Shown: positions 1-8,563 of the stretch, one piece after another
How positions within the stretch are numbered: the first letter of the stretch is position 1
Layout of the letters: every line of letters begins with the position of its first letter
Source: Deltaproteobacteria bacterium
Lineage (GTDB): Bacteria > Myxococcota_A > Polyangia > JAAYKL01
Assembly (NCBI GenBank): GCA_029565915.1
Contig: JAKQNG010000002.1
Coordinates: forward strand, 1-45,523
Direction of reading: 5' to 3'
DNA: 45,523 nucleotides
Program-made: the position numbers and the translations under genes
The notes under the pieces: generated by a model
The model's database searches: none
Seen by the model: the letters and a program-made list of their open reading frames with translations, nothing else
What the model was told of the DNA's origin: nothing

Positions 1-1
1 C

Positions 2-49
2 AGCGACACGGATACGGACACCGACACCGATACCGACAGCGACACGGAT
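2..49 (+). repeat. Asp-rich (S/T)-D dipeptide linker tract, partial
   Basis: agc gac acg gat acg gac acc gac ... translates SDTDTDTDTDTDSDTD. Confidence 0.85.
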
Positions 50-997
50 TGTCCGACGGAGCTGATCGGATGGGCCACGGTGAACGCGGACGGCGTAAAC
101 GGCACAACCGGCGGCGGCAACGCAACCCCGACAACGGTCACTACGTTTGCCCAGTTAAATGCAGCGGCACAGGACAGCGCGCCGCGGGTGATCATTGTAT
201 CGGGAACAATCAACACGATGGACGGCGGCAGCGGATACCCCATGCCCATCAAGAGCAACAAGACGATCATGGGCGCGGATGCGAACGCCACCATTTACGG
301 TGGACTGGCCGTGAACAGCGCCAGCAACGTGATTATCCGCAACCTGAATATTCATGGCGTCTATCCGGACTCCGGCCCGGGGGACACGCTCTCATCGAAC
401 AACTCTCACCATGTCTGGTTTGACCATCTCACCCTGTGGGATGCCGAGGACGGGCTCATGGATATCACCAACGCCTCCAGCTATCACACCGTCTCGTGGT
501 GCAAGTTCTATTACACGAAGGCGGAAAACGACCATCGGCTGGCCAGCCTGAACGGATCGGGCGGCGGCGATCACCCCGAAGACTGGGGTCGCCTGAAAAA
601 CACCTACCATCACAACTGGTGGTCCACCCTGGTGGATCAGCGGATGCCCCGGGTCATGTACGGGCAGGTGCATGTGTTCAACAACTACTACAATGCACCC
701 GGCAACTCCTACTGCATCGGCGTGGGCTCCTACGGCTCCGTCCTCGTGGAGAACAACTATTTCAAGGACGTTAATGACCCCCACATTTTCATGTATGACG
801 TGTACATGTACCTCGGCGAAAGCGGCAACGTCTACGACAACACCACCGGTACCACCAACTCGGGATTCGGCGGCACGCGGGACGTGGCCGGACAGGAATC
901 GTTTGAGCCGGGCCCGTTCGATCCGCCCTACGATTACACGCTCGATCCGACCGAAGACATTCCCGCGCTGGTGCAGCGCTGCGCCGGATCGCGCTGA
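2..997 (+). CDS. Pectate lyase (polysaccharide lyase family 1-like), 5' truncated by window edge; N-terminal Ser/Thr-Asp linker
   Basis: Frame 2 is open from the first base (SDTDTDTDTDTDSDTDCPTELIGWATVNADG...); PL1-like motifs NKTIMG, HHVWFDHLTLWDAEDGLMDIT, TVSWCKFYY, QRMPRVMYGQVHVFNNYY. The ORF track starts only at the internal start at 80. Confidence 0.88.
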   Translation, partial: SDTDTDTDTDTDSDTDCPTELIGWATVNADGVNGTTGGGNATPTTVTTFAQLNAAAQDSAPRVIIVSGTINTMDGGSGYPMPIKSNKTIMGADANATIYGGLAVNSASNVIIRNLNIHGVYPDSGPGDTLSSNNSHHVWFDHLTLWDAEDGLMDITNASSYHTVSWCKFYYTKAENDHRLASLNGSGGGDHPEDWGRLKNTYHHNWWSTLVDQRMPRVMYGQVHVFNNYYNAPGNSYCIGVGSYGSVLVENNYFKDVNDPHIFMYDVYMYLGESGNVYDNTTGTTNSGFGGTRDVAGQESFEPGPFDPPYDYTLDPTEDIPALVQRCAGSR

Positions 998-1099
998 GCG
1001 GCGACGTTGAATGACCACTGTCCAATACTGGCCCCCGGAAAGCGGCGCGGGACACTCTTTTTGCAGATGAAACGGTTTATTCAAAACAGGGAGATGACC

Positions 1100-2722
1100 A
1101 TGCGTACAATATGTCAAACACTGCTGCCCACCCTCCTGTGCGTCCTCTGGGCCGCCTGTGGTTCTGACGGGAGCGATCCCGAAGGAGACGCCGGGGATGC
1201 GGACAGCGATTCCGATTCGGACAGTGACAGTGACAGCGACAGCGACGCGGACACCGACGCGGACAGCGACAGCGATGCGGACAGCGACAGCGACACCGAT
1301 GCGGACAGCGATGCCGACACGGACAGTGACACCGATGCCGACACGGACACCGACACCGACGGGGATGCGGACACGGAGGCAGCCTCGTTGCTGGTCATCG
1401 ACGAGGGCGACGGCTTCTGCTCGGTGAGCGGCGTCGTGGAGACGGACCATGCCGGCTTTGGCGGTGACGGCTATGCCAATGCGGACAACGGAGTGGGCGC
1501 CGGCATTGTCTGGTCCGTTGCCGCGACGGCTGATACCGGTGTCACGCTGGCCTGGCGATACGCCAACGGAGGCGCTGCATCGCGATCGGCGACGCTGCTG
1601 GTGAACGATGAAACTGTGGGCACCGTGGAATTCCCTCCCACGGACGAATGGGCCGTCTGGCGCACCGCACAAATCGATGTGTCCCTGGCCAACGGCGACA
1701 ATGCCATCCGCCTGACTGCGTTGACAACGGACGGACTGGCCAACATCGACTCCCTCTCCGTATCGGGCGACGTGCGGGCGGGCGCCTGCGAAGTGGCGGA
1801 CATCTGCAGCCTGACCGCACCGGTTCCGGGCTTTGCCAGTCTGGGCGATGGCACCACCGGCGGCGGCAGCGACTACGGCTCCGCGGTAACCGTCAATAAC
1901 ACCGACGACCTGAAGAACGCGGTGAGCGGCACAGATCCGCGGATTGTCTTTGTGGAACCGGGCACCTACGGGCCGTTTAACGTTGGCTCCAACAAGACCA
2001 TCATCGGCCTGCGTCCCGGAGTGAACATCACGGCACCACTCCGCATCAGCGGATCATCCAATGTCATCGTGCGGAACGTGGCCGTCAAAGGCGAGTACTG
2101 CGCCACCTACGACGAATGCCGTGCGGGAAATGACGGCGTGTACATCGGAAACGACGCCCACCATGTGTGGATGGATCACGTGGACATTTCTGACGGCCAG
2201 GACGGCAATTGCGACATCACGCACGGCGCTGACTACATCACCATTTCCTATGCAAAATTCTGGTACAGCACAAACGACAAGGACCACCAGTTCTCCAATC
2301 TGATTGCCGGCAGCGATGAGGAGTCGGACAGCGTGGGCAAGCTGCACATCACGTACATGAATTCGTGGTGGGGACAGTATGTGGAAACGCGACAACCCCG
2401 GGGCCGGTTCGGCAACATTCACATGCTGAACAACCTGCACGATTCGTCCGACTCGAGAACCGTCCACGGCGTTGGCTACGACATGGCGCTCATTGCCGAG
2501 AATTCGGTTTACAACACCTCGGATGATGAGATCTTCACCGACATGACCAGTCCCCGTGGCTGGCTCGGCACGGGCAACATCGGCACTGCGGGAGGCCTGA
2601 ACGAATCGCGCGGCACCGTGTTTGACATTCCCTATGCCTACACGCCGATGCCCGCTGCGGAGGTGGAATCTGCAGTGACCGCTTCCATGGGCGGCGCCGG
2701 CAACACCTGTTCATTTGAATGA
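1100..2722 (+). CDS. Lipoprotein: signal peptide/lipobox + Asp-rich linker + CBM35-like module + pectate lyase (PL1-like)
   Basis: ORF 1007..2722; 1007 is a TTG, and the better start is ATG 1100 (or 1094) followed by [23 protein letters not shown] (lipobox WAAC). CBM35-like block [15 protein letters not shown]...WRYANGG...[13 protein letters not shown]...WAVWRT...[20 protein letters not shown]1 motifs [48 protein letters not shown]. Confidence 0.88.
   Translation: MRTICQTLLPTLLCVLWAACGSDGSDPEGDAGDADSDSDSDSDSDSDSDADTDADSDSDADSDSDTDADSDADTDSDTDADTDTDTDGDADTEAASLLVIDEGDGFCSVSGVVETDHAGFGGDGYANADNGVGAGIVWSVAATADTGVTLAWRYANGGAASRSATLLVNDETVGTVEFPPTDEWAVWRTAQIDVSLANGDNAIRLTALTTDGLANIDSLSVSGDVRAGACEVADICSLTAPVPGFASLGDGTTGGGSDYGSAVTVNNTDDLKNAVSGTDPRIVFVEPGTYGPFNVGSNKTIIGLRPGVNITAPLRISGSSNVIVRNVAVKGEYCATYDECRAGNDGVYIGNDAHHVWMDHVDISDGQDGNCDITHGADYITISYAKFWYSTNDKDHQFSNLIAGSDEESDSVGKLHITYMNSWWGQYVETRQPRGRFGNIHMLNNLHDSSDSRTVHGVGYDMALIAENSVYNTSDDEIFTDMTSPRGWLGTGNIGTAGGLNESRGTVFDIPYAYTPMPAAEVESAVTASMGGAGNTCSFE
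1196..1377 (+). repeat. Hexanucleotide-periodic tract encoding Asp-dipeptide linker
   Basis: GAY alternating with AGC/TCC/GCG/ACN codons; [61 protein letters not shown]. Confidence 0.9.
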
Positions 2723-2736
2723 AAGGCGGACGCACC

Positions 2737-4713
2737 ATGATGCACCGACTGATGATGATATGGCTGATTGGTTCGGCAGCGACGACCTTCGGCTGTACAA
2801 ATTCCAGTTCCGCCGGGTCGGACAGTGACGCTGACGCGGACACCGATATCGACAGCGATGGGGATACTGACAGTGACACCGATTCGGGCGCTGAACCCGA
2901 TGCGGACAGCGACTCCGACGCCGACAGCGACTCCGATACCGACACTGATGCCGACAGTGACACCGACGCGGACAGCGACACCGGCAGCGATGCGGACAGT
3001 GACAGTCCCGTGACGCTGCTCATTGACGAAGAGGATGCCGGTTACTGTTCCGCGGACGGAACCATCGATGCCGAGCACACGGGATTCACCGGTGCGGGCT
3101 ATGTGAACACCGACAACGTCACGGGCAGCGCCATCGAATGGGCAGTAAACGCTTCGGGTGGCACGGCGGACTTCACCTGGCGCTACGCCGCCAACACCGA
3201 TCGCCCGGCACAGCTCATCATCAACGGAACATCGGTGGGCCCCGTGGCATTCTCAAGCACCGTGGAGTGGACAACGTGGAGCACCGCAAGCGCGAACGCC
3301 ACGCTGGCCGCGGGCAACAACCTCATCCGCCTCGAAGCGACGGGCGCGTCCGGCCTCGCCAACATCGACAGCATGACCATCACCGGCGCGGGGCTCGAAA
3401 CCGGTACCTGCGATGGAGATACGGATACGGACACGGAGACAGACACGCCTCCGGATGCGCCCTTTTTTCCGGTGCCGGGGAGCAGCGGGGTGTGCCCGGA
3501 TCCATCCCTGCGGCTCCGGTTCGACGGCCCTCCCACCCTGGGAAACGCGGGCAGTGTGCGGGTGTATGATGCGTCCAACACTGCGTCTCCGGTGGCTTCG
3601 ATCAACATGGCGTCCGCAACGGTGACGGATGAGGTGGCCGGCGAAACGATGACCCTCCCGCAACCGGCCTTCGTCCACGGCAACGAAGCGATCTTCACGC
3701 TCCCGGCCGCGGGACTCGGCTATGACCGCACCTTCTACGTCACCGTGGATGCCGGGGTGGTCACCCGGCCGGACGGCACGCCGGTGCAGATATCCGATGC
3801 CACCACCTGGCGCTTTTCCACTGCATCGGCGGCGCCGGCAGACCGGACGAACCTGCGGGTCTCCCTTGACGGGGACGGTCAGTTCTGCACTCTGCAGGGC
3901 GCGGCGGATGCGTCTGTGGACGGCAGCCTGATCACCATCGGCGCGGGTGCCTACTACGGCGTTGTCCGCTTCAATGATCGCAGCGATGTCACGGTGCGGG
4001 GCGACAGCCGCTCGCAGGTGGTCATCGCCGGCGTCAACAACAACAACCTGAATCCGGATACCCGCCGCCGCACGCTGTTTTATGCGGCGGACATGCAGGA
4101 TTTTACGGTGGAAAACCTGACCATCCACAACCAGACGCCCCAGGGCGGTTCCCAGGCCGAAGCGCTGGAGCTGCGCAGCTGCGATCGGTGCATTGTGCGG
4201 GACGCGGATATCCGCAGCCTCCAGGACACCCTGCTTTGGGACGGGCGGATTTACGCGGACAACTGCCTCATCGCCGGCAATGTGGACTATGTGTGGGGCG
4301 GCGGCATCGTGGTCTTCAACGGGTGCGAAATCCATACGACGGGACGCAAGGGCTACATCGTGCAGTCCCGCAACGACGCGTCAAAGTATGGGTATGTATT
4401 TGTGGACTGCCGCCTGACCGCCGACGCAGGCATTACGGGCGACTACCTGGCCCGCATCGATGTGGGCAGCTATCCCGCCAGCCACGTGGCGTATATCAAC
4501 TGCGAAATGGGCAGCCACATCGATCCCGCAGGATGGGTGATCACCGGCTCGGGCACGTCCCAGCTCCGGTTCTGGGAATACCAGAGCCGGGATACCTCGG
4601 GAAACCTCATCAATACATCGTCGCGGATCGCCGGTTCCCGCCGGATCACGGCCGAGGAAGCGGCCACCATGCGAAACCTCTCTGCGGTATTCGGCGGCTG
4701 GATTCCGGAGTAG
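2737..4713 (+). CDS. Lipoprotein: Asp-rich linker + CBM35-like module + Ig-like (Big_5-type) region + divergent pectinesterase (CE8-like)
   Basis: ORF 2719..4713; start at 2737 preferred (AAAGGCGG upstream; MMHRLMMIWLIGSAATTFGC lipobox). CE8-like signatures: QAEALELRSCDRCIVRDADIRSLQDTLLWDGRIYADNCLIAGNVDYVWGGGIVVFNGCEIHT and later YLARIDVGSYPASHVAYINCEMGSHIDPAGW. Confidence 0.82.
   Translation: MMHRLMMIWLIGSAATTFGCTNSSSAGSDSDADADTDIDSDGDTDSDTDSGAEPDADSDSDADSDSDTDTDADSDTDADSDTGSDADSDSPVTLLIDEEDAGYCSADGTIDAEHTGFTGAGYVNTDNVTGSAIEWAVNASGGTADFTWRYAANTDRPAQLIINGTSVGPVAFSSTVEWTTWSTASANATLAAGNNLIRLEATGASGLANIDSMTITGAGLETGTCDGDTDTDTETDTPPDAPFFPVPGSSGVCPDPSLRLRFDGPPTLGNAGSVRVYDASNTASPVASINMASATVTDEVAGETMTLPQPAFVHGNEAIFTLPAAGLGYDRTFYVTVDAGVVTRPDGTPVQISDATTWRFSTASAAPADRTNLRVSLDGDGQFCTLQGAADASVDGSLITIGAGAYYGVVRFNDRSDVTVRGDSRSQVVIAGVNNNNLNPDTRRRTLFYAADMQDFTVENLTIHNQTPQGGSQAEALELRSCDRCIVRDADIRSLQDTLLWDGRIYADNCLIAGNVDYVWGGGIVVFNGCEIHTTGRKGYIVQSRNDASKYGYVFVDCRLTADAGITGDYLARIDVGSYPASHVAYINCEMGSHIDPAGWVITGSGTSQLRFWEYQSRDTSGNLINTSSRIAGSRRITAEEAATMRNLSAVFGGWIPE
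2818..3006 (+). repeat. Hexanucleotide-periodic tract encoding Asp-dipeptide linker
   Basis: [63 protein letters not shown]. Confidence 0.9.
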
Positions 4714-4732
4714 AAACGCCCCCGTGTGTGCG

Positions 4733-4750
4733 CCCTCCCCTCCCCTCCCC
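4733..4750 (-). other. G-quadruplex motif on minus strand (C-tract/i-motif on plus strand)
   Basis: Plus strand CCCTCCCCTCCCCTCCCC; minus strand GGGGAGGGGAGGGGAGGG: four G-runs of at least 3 with 1-nt loops. Confidence 0.8.
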
Positions 4751-4827
4751 TTACCTCCGCGACATCAGAGGGGCCCGTCCGGGAACGGAATCCGGCGGGG
4801 ACCTGTACCGCCGGGTCTGGCGGCAAG

Positions 4828-6402
4828 TCAGGGTTCGATTTCAGCAAAAACGAGAAACGCGGGATCGGCACTGCCGGGCGCGCTGTCATCGATGACCAGA
4901 TTGGTGACAAGGATGTTCGAAGCCGTTGCTTCATCCCAGACATCGTCGTTGGCAAACCGCACGGCAAAGCGATGATCGCCGCGAATGGATGGCGACGCGT
5001 CCGGCAGGCGGATGGCCACGGACCAGGTGCCTTCCGCCAGGTCGCCCGGGATGCGCAGACGGGCGAGCAGGTCCGTCGTCTGACCGGCAGTCCAGAACCG
5101 CGGATCGGTTGAGATTCCAGCCGCCAGCGCATCGCCGGTGTCGTTGTTCAGGAGCACGATTTCAACGGGTCTCGGGTTGTACAGATTGCCGAATCCGGCG
5201 TTTTCGATAACCGCCTCGATTCGCAGGATCCCTCCGGGTCGCACGGCTGCGGGGAGCTTCGCGCTGCGCAGGACAAACCGATATCCAAGCCGCCGGGAAA
5301 CTTCGTCGTAGCAGCCCTCCTCCTCCCAGACTGCGTGGACGGTCTGATTGTAGTCGGCGTTGAGAAAATTGATGTGCAGGATGGCGGCGTCACTGAGGGT
5401 GTGGACGCAGGAGTTGTATTCGCTTTCGCTGCAGGTCTCACCACCCCATGCGGTAAACGGGCCTTCGGCGCCGAGGTAGGCCAGTTCGGCAGCGCGTCCC
5501 TCTGGGGAATACGTGCCGACATCCGTTTCCGACGACATGAAACAGTCGTTCAGGTGGCCGATGCGCGACAACGTCGAACCCGTAAAGGCACCCTCCGCGG
5601 TAAGCCAGCTCGCCGGATTGTCGATCGTTCCCCCGGTATACTGGCGTTTGTACGGCGGATAACGCATCAGAAACATCCGTGACGGCGGCAGGGCATCGAG
5701 TATCGCGTCGAGGATGGCGGTCCGGTTCTCCACCGACGTCAGATTGTTGGAAGAGGTGTGCCACTCTCCCCAGGCGCCGACAAACCCACCGCTGATGACA
5801 TTGATGACATCTTCGTTCTGTGCGAGCAGGGGCTTGAGCTGCGCGATGTGGGCCAGCACGATGTCAATGGGGGCATCCTCTTCAGATTCGTCCCCGGCGT
5901 AGATGATGCGCGGATTCACCTTGACGCCGGCGTTGCGCGCCGCGTCGAACATTTCTTGAAAATCGGCCAGGAAGTCCTCGAACAGCGGGCTGTTGCGAAA
6001 CTGCGGGATATATGTCCTGCCGTAAATCAGGGTCTGGTTGTCTGCACGGAGTGCGTTCAGATCCCCGAGGCTGTTGTAGTCCCGGTAGCGATACCAGCCG
6101 CGTTCCGGATTGGGGAACTCCGCATCCATAGCGGTATACAGGTGTTCGACCAGGGCCGGTTCCGAGGCGGTGTCCGTGTCGCTGTCGGTGTCCGCATCGC
6201 TGTCTGTGTCCGCATCGCTGTCTGTGTCTGTATCTGAATCGGCATCGGTGTCCGTATCCGTATCCGTGTCCGTATCCGTATCCGTGTCCGTGTCCGCGTC
6301 GGTCACATCCGTCGTGCTGTCCGTGTCTTCGCCCGCACCACCACCGCCGCCGCAGGCCGACACCATTGCAGACAAAACCATGATCCACATCCTGCTTCGC
6401 AT
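4828..6402 (-). CDS. Lipoprotein with Asp-rich linker and DUF4874/DUF4832-like domains
   Basis: ORF 4828..6417; start 6402 preferred (GAGGTGG upstream; MRSRMWIMVLSAMVSACGGGG). Domain text FPNPERGWYRYRDY...NQTLIYGRTYIPQFRNSPL...GVKVNPRIIYAG...VISGGFVGAWGEWHTS...FLMRYPPYKRQY resembles DUF4874/DUF4832 pairs. Confidence 0.75.
   Translation of the reverse strand: MRSRMWIMVLSAMVSACGGGGGAGEDTDSTTDVTDADTDTDTDTDTDTDTDTDADSDTDTDSDADTDSDADTDSDTDTASEPALVEHLYTAMDAEFPNPERGWYRYRDYNSLGDLNALRADNQTLIYGRTYIPQFRNSPLFEDFLADFQEMFDAARNAGVKVNPRIIYAGDESEEDAPIDIVLAHIAQLKPLLAQNEDVINVISGGFVGAWGEWHTSSNNLTSVENRTAILDAILDALPPSRMFLMRYPPYKRQYTGGTIDNPASWLTAEGAFTGSTLSRIGHLNDCFMSSETDVGTYSPEGRAAELAYLGAEGPFTAWGGETCSESEYNSCVHTLSDAAILHINFLNADYNQTVHAVWEEEGCYDEVSRRLGYRFVLRSAKLPAAVRPGGILRIEAVIENAGFGNLYNPRPVEIVLLNNDTGDALAAGISTDPRFWTAGQTTDLLARLRIPGDLAEGTWSVAIRLPDASPSIRGDHRFAVRFANDDVWDEATASNILVTNLVIDDSAPGSADPAFLVFAEIEP
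6160..6330 (-). repeat. Hexanucleotide-periodic tract encoding Asp-dipeptide linker (minus strand)
   Basis: [57 protein letters not shown]. Confidence 0.9.
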
Positions 6403-6640
6403 TCTGCCACCTCGCATTGTTTGAAAAAAGATGCGGCAACTTTACCACGGGCTGATCGATAGAGAAGTGATTTTCAAGGGACCTCTTTTGCGGGAATGAC
6501 GGAGCTGCCGAGGGTGACGGTCCCGTTCCGCGTTGGGCCTGTTCTTCGTTTCAGCCGAGCCGTTCGGTGGTATTGTCTTTTCCACAACCTGATTTTGCCT
6601 GTTTCTGCCGCAAAGCGGCTACTTAACGAGGAGGCATGCC

Positions 6641-7621
6641 ATGGTGGGAATTCGCCCGATTTTCAGACACTTCAGTCACATTCTGCTGGCCCTGACTGCA
6701 CTGGGCAGCATTCAGTGCAGACATCTCTCAGAAGGAGAGGCAGGACAACTCTGTGAACCCGGCGAAATGCAGACATGCCTATGTGGCGGCGGGCAGCCGG
6801 ATGGCACGCAGGCGTGTGCAACGGACGGCGCGTCATGGGGTGTTTGTGACTGCGAAACCAGCAGTTCTGATACGGATTCGGATGCGGATTCAGACGGCGA
6901 TACGGATGCTGATACTGATGGCGATACCGACAGCGACGCAGATACGGACAGTGATTCAGATACGGATTTGGACACAGCTCCAGATACGAGTCGCGACTAC
7001 TGGGTGGACGGTTACTGCCCGGCCGTGATCACTGGTATGAAGGCTCAGCCGGTTTCTGACGACTGTCGGGGCATCACCTACGAGGGATGCTGCGATGAGA
7101 GTGGCAATGTCGTTTACTGCTTTAACCACCGCCTGTACTGCTATCCCTGCGCCGAGACGTACACCTGCTCCTGGTTTACGGCGGATATGGAGCGGGGTGA
7201 CTACTACTGGTGCACCACTTCGGACAACGGACCGGATCCGTCCGGGAACAATCCCCAGTCCTGCGTGCCGCCGGTGGAGGACACGAATTCGGACACGGCT
7301 ACCGACACGGGCACTGACGACGTCCACAGCATCTGTGATGCGGTCGGCACGGATTGCTACTCCGAATGCTGGGGCTGCGCCATGAACACCACCTGCAAAG
7401 ACGCAGTGGACGCCTGCAATGCCAGCGCCGACTGCGCCAGCCTTGATGCCTGCCGCGCGACCGAGTGCATCGGCCTGACCGGCGAGGACTGGACCGCCTG
7501 CGTATCCGCCTGTGAAGAGGACTATCCCGGCGGCGTAGCCCCACTCAATTATTATCACCAGTGCATCTACTGCGAAGGTTGCCCGATTTCCTGCGCCGCC
7601 GACGCGGCCGGAAAGTGCTGA
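6641..7621 (+). CDS. Small Cys-rich lipoprotein with two Asp-rich linkers
   Basis: RBS GAGGAGG upstream; LLALTALGSIQC lipobox; CEPGEMQTCLCGGGQPDGTQACATDGASWGVCDC block then SDTDSDADSDGDTD linker, then two Cys-rich blocks. Confidence 0.7.
   Translation: MVGIRPIFRHFSHILLALTALGSIQCRHLSEGEAGQLCEPGEMQTCLCGGGQPDGTQACATDGASWGVCDCETSSSDTDSDADSDGDTDADTDGDTDSDADTDSDSDTDLDTAPDTSRDYWVDGYCPAVITGMKAQPVSDDCRGITYEGCCDESGNVVYCFNHRLYCYPCAETYTCSWFTADMERGDYYWCTTSDNGPDPSGNNPQSCVPPVEDTNSDTATDTGTDDVHSICDAVGTDCYSECWGCAMNTTCKDAVDACNASADCASLDACRATECIGLTGEDWTACVSACEEDYPGGVAPLNYYHQCIYCEGCPISCAADAAGKC
6860..6988 (+). repeat. Tract encoding Asp-dipeptide linker
   Basis: [44 protein letters not shown]. Confidence 0.85.
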
Positions 7622-7779
7622 GCCTGTCCTGTCACCTCAACCGGGGTGCCCATCCGGGAATGCACAGATGTTGCACGGCCGTGCAGAATATGAACAAATG
7701 TGGCATTTATTGCATTCGTATTACGCCGAATAGCCAAAAACAAAAGCGGACCAGCTGCCCCTGCGCGCCTATCGCCACC

Positions 7780-7808
7780 TTGACGCCCCGCACCTTCCCC
7801 TGTAAGAA
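7780..7808 (+). promoter_or_regulatory. Possible sigma70-like promoter upstream of efp
   Basis: TTGACG, 17-nt spacer, TAAGAA (weak -10). Confidence 0.3.
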
Positions 7809-7876
7809 GACGCGTCACAGCGGGGGCCTCCGGACCCGACTTTCAAAGACGCTCATATGTAAGGAGAATCATTCAA

Positions 7877-8443
7877 ATGCAGATCGACATGAGTCAGCTC
7901 CGCAAGGGTGCCAAGGTCGTCATCGACGGCGCCCCCTGTACCATCACCGAATGCCAGTTCGTGAAGCCCGGCAAGGGCACCGCCCTTTACAAATGCAAGG
8001 TGCGCAACATGATCACCGGCTCCCTTTACGCCCAGACCTGGCGCAGCGGCGACAAGCTGGAGAAGGCCGACCTCGAAGAGCGCAAGATGCAGTACCTGTA
8101 CAGCGACGGCGACGGTTTCACGTTCATGAACAACGAGACCTACGACCAGATTACCCTCAGCAGGGAACAGGTCGATGACGCCATCCCTTTCATGTACGAA
8201 AACATCGAAGTCAGCATGCTGTTCTTCAACAACAACCCCATCGGCCTCACGCTGCCCAACTTTGTCGAGCTGCAGATCGTGGAATCCGCGCCGGGGGCCA
8301 AGGGAGACACAGCCACCAACGCCACGAAATCGGCGAAGCTCTCCACCGGACACCTGGTGCAGGTGCCCCTCTTCGTCGACGAAGGCGAATGGGTCCGCGT
8401 CGACACACGCACCGGTGAATACTCCGAGCGCGTCAAGCGCTGA
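7877..8443 (+). CDS. efp: Elongation factor P
   Basis: 188 aa; MQIDMSQLRKGAKVVIDGAPCTITECQFVKPGKGTALYKCKVRNMITG... typical EF-P; AAGGAG RBS upstream. Confidence 0.96.
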   Translation: MQIDMSQLRKGAKVVIDGAPCTITECQFVKPGKGTALYKCKVRNMITGSLYAQTWRSGDKLEKADLEERKMQYLYSDGDGFTFMNNETYDQITLSREQVDDAIPFMYENIEVSMLFFNNNPIGLTLPNFVELQIVESAPGAKGDTATNATKSAKLSTGHLVQVPLFVDEGEWVRVDTRTGEYSERVKR

Positions 8444-8498
8444 ACCGCGCAAACCCTCTCATTTCAAGGCATTCCAATCGTTCCAGCACCACTGCAGC

Positions 8499-8523
8499 GC
8501 CCTCCGGTAACGGCGGCTTTTTT
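8499..8523 (+). terminator. Putative Rho-independent terminator after efp
   Basis: GCC..CCG-GTAA-CGG.GGC imperfect stem followed by TTTTTT. Confidence 0.55.
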
Positions 8524-8563
8524 CCCTTTACAAACCACGCACGGTTTCGTTCATTGTGAATCG

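Noticed and set aside
1114-1398. (S-V/S-A) repeat ORFs antisense to the Asp linkers
   Set aside because: Periodic hexanucleotides leave several frames open; these are complementary-strand artefacts of the SD/TD coding tract.
2-3006. Linker tracts considered as a CRISPR array or minisatellite locus
   Set aside because: No repeat-spacer structure; the periodicity is 6 nt, in frame and inside clear lipoprotein genes.
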